From NCBI GenBank assembly GCA_003646055.1, contig QNDZ01000079.1, positions 1-7,322 of the forward strand: 7,322 nt of DNA. The letters are read 5' to 3'. The notes under the pieces were generated by a model. It was not told the origin of the DNA and searched no databases. It was given only the letters and a program-made list of their open reading frames with translations. Source of the stretch: a bacterium (GTDB lineage: Bacteria; Hydrothermota; UBA3072; B12-G15). Positions 6,291-7,322 of this stretch are shown here, in pieces. The stretch's first letter is position 1. Each line of letters starts with the position of its first letter. The position numbers were made by a program, and so were the translations under genes.

Positions 6291-7322
6291 TCCTCCTCCC
6301 TTAGTTCCATTGCCCCATATACACACCAGTCCATGCAGAAACCACACCCTATACAGAGTTCATCCCTTACCTTTGCCTTATCCTTCTCCATGTACAGGGC
6401 TGAATGTATGCACATGTTTATGCATGCCTTACAACCAGTGCATTTTTCACTGTCAATCCACATAGCCGGTGTCTTTTCATACAACCTTCTCTGTTTTAAT
6501 CTTTTTGAATATAAGCCCTTTATATCTTCAATGGATGAATACCCGTGCTTATCAAGGAATTCCTCTATTTCTGAAGCAATCTTTCCGTAGATTTTGTGTC
6601 CTTTTTTTATTGCACCTGTGCATACCTGGACTGCTGAGGCACCTGCCATTATAAACTTTACAGCATCCTTTCCTTTCTCAATTCCACCCACTCCAATCAC
6701 AGGTTTATCCTGGACAGTGGAAATCTGGTAAACAATCCTCAATGCAATGGGCTGGATTGCTGGACCGGAAAGCCACCCTGCACCGTAATCAGAACCAAGG
6801 AGTGGTTCAGGATTTTCAACATCAAAATCAAGAACTGGGCCAAAGGAATTGACAGCAACAAAGCCATCCACATATGGAGAAACCTTCACAGCAAGTTCCT
6901 CTATCTCAAGCACGGTGGGAGAAACCTTCATCCAGATGGGGAGGTCAACTGCACTTCTCAAGGCACTGGCACATTCAAGGAGTGGCTGAATAGACCTTCC
7001 AACATAGTGTGTGGAGAACTCTATCCCATCTGGCTCCACCTCTCTCTGGATGAGTTTACCAAGTTCCTTTAATTGTTCAGGGGTGTAACCAATGGAAACT
7101 ATAAGAGGGCCTGCTTCTTTTTTCACCCTGAGAAGTTCCTCAATCATCCTCTCCTTTGGTAGTTCTGACCAGGTCTCTGCATTGTACAGACCCCTGCACG
7201 CGCCTTTACGGATTGTGGGCCTTCTATCCCTTGCAGGTTCCATTGAGATGGTCTTTGAAACAATCCCACCAGCACCACCCTTGAATGCCTCAATCATCAT
7301 CCTGCTGTTCATAACATTTGGA
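6287..7322 (-). CDS. PreA/dihydroorotate dehydrogenase-like iron-sulfur flavoprotein, 5' partial
   Basis: This is a TIM-barrel FMN oxidoreductase of the dihydroorotate/dihydropyrimidine dehydrogenase superfamily fused to a two-cluster ferredoxin tail. Counting from the Met at 7312, the barrel runs to about residue 260. It includes the substrate/FMN strand PIWMKVSP (125-132), the segment GPAIQPIALR (183-192) that matches the PreA/DPD pattern, and the FMN-phosphate segment GVGG...AGASAVQV (207-230). Two CxxCxxCxxxC motifs (C291/294/297/301 and C320/323/326/330) should bind two [4Fe-4S] clusters. The frame stays open to the window edge (P-N-V before the Met), and the family normally has about 30-40 more N-terminal residues, so 7312 is probably not the start. 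The usual NxSCPN active-site motif is replaced by EFSTHY (98-103), so the substrate is uncertain. The gene overlaps the next one by 4 bases. It could supply electrons or reduce a heterocycle in the pathway encoded downstream. Family assignment is firm; the reaction is inferred. Confidence 0.85.
   Translation of the reverse strand, partial: PNVMNSRMMIEAFKGGAGGIVSKTISMEPARDRRPTIRKGACRGLYNAETWSELPKERMIEELLRVKKEAGPLIVSIGYTPEQLKELGKLIQREVEPDGIEFSTHYVGRSIQPLLECASALRSAVDLPIWMKVSPTVLEIEELAVKVSPYVDGFVAVNSFGPVLDFDVENPEPLLGSDYGAGWLSGPAIQPIALRIVYQISTVQDKPVIGVGGIEKGKDAVKFIMAGASAVQVCTGAIKKGHKIYGKIASEIEEFLDKHGYSSIEDIKGLYSKRLKQRRLYEKTPAMWIDSEKCTGCKACINMCIHSALYMEKDKAKVRDELCIGCGFCMDWCVYGAMELREEE
6291..6300 (-). 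promoter_or_regulatory. Ribosome binding site deciding the ygeY start
   Basis: On the minus strand GGGAGGAGGA directly precedes the ATG at 6290. It contains two overlapping GGAGG-like cores within the last codons of the upstream gene, which supports translational coupling and the shorter ygeY start over the ATG at 6347. Confidence 0.75.

Noticed and set aside
6291..6347. N-terminal extension of ygeY from the ATG at 6347
   Set aside because: The extension is the coding region of the upstream gene in another frame, is unlike YgeY N-termini, and would hide the strong ribosome site before the ATG at 6290.
6265..6654. Overlapping plus-strand frames opposite the ferredoxin tail
   Set aside because: They mirror the cysteine-rich FeS coding region and have no start context or recognisable domain.
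1..7322. CRISPR array, tRNA, rRNA or insertion sequence
   Set aside because: I found no regularly spaced repeats, no cloverleaf-like sequence, and no transposase or terminal inverted repeats on either strand.

Overview
All genes I can support lie on the minus strand, so the window reads from right to left. The organism looks like an anaerobic or fermentative bacterium with an outer membrane. The evidence is a lipoprotein signal with a clear lipobox, a DUF3108-type envelope protein, a probable surface beta-protein, arginine codons dominated by AGA/AGG, strong GGAGG ribosome sites and sigma70-like promoters. The mix would suit an uncultured FCB-like or WOR-3-like candidate lineage, but that placement is a low-confidence guess.

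Region 1 (7322 down to about 2276) is a tight catabolic operon of five genes: a PreA/dihydroorotate-dehydrogenase-like flavoprotein with two C-terminal [4Fe-4S] motifs (its start lies off the right edge), a YgeY-type M20 hydrolase, a YgeW-type knotted carbamoyltransferase, a threonine-synthase-like PLP enzyme, and a DUF3108-like envelope protein. The first three are joined by 4-base ATGA stop/start overlaps. The fourth starts at the base after the preceding stop, and the fifth starts 4 bases after its stop. YgeW and YgeY are encoded together in Escherichia coli with YgeX (2,3-diaminopropionate ammonia-lyase), in a cluster linked to anaerobic purine/urate breakdown. Here a zinc-ribbon threonine-synthase-like protein stands where YgeX would be, and the PreA-like protein may supply a reductive step. 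My reading is a variant pathway: reduction of a heterocycle, carbamoyl removal, hydrolysis, then PLP-dependent deamination. Steps and substrates are inferred, not shown by the sequence.

Region 2 (2273 to 410) is more A/T-rich and encodes two overlapping exported proteins of unknown function: one that looks like a beta-rich outer-membrane protein, and a lipoprotein with TolB/WD40-like repeats. A possible promoter lies in the 71-base gap before them.

Region 3 (409 to 1) has a good promoter, an inverted repeat just after its predicted transcription start, and the first 78 codons of a gene that runs off the left edge. Its N-terminus carries an SxxxEG motif and flanking residues typical of class II Fic proteins (AMP-transferases self-inhibited by an N-terminal helix). 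Its catalytic part is outside the window.
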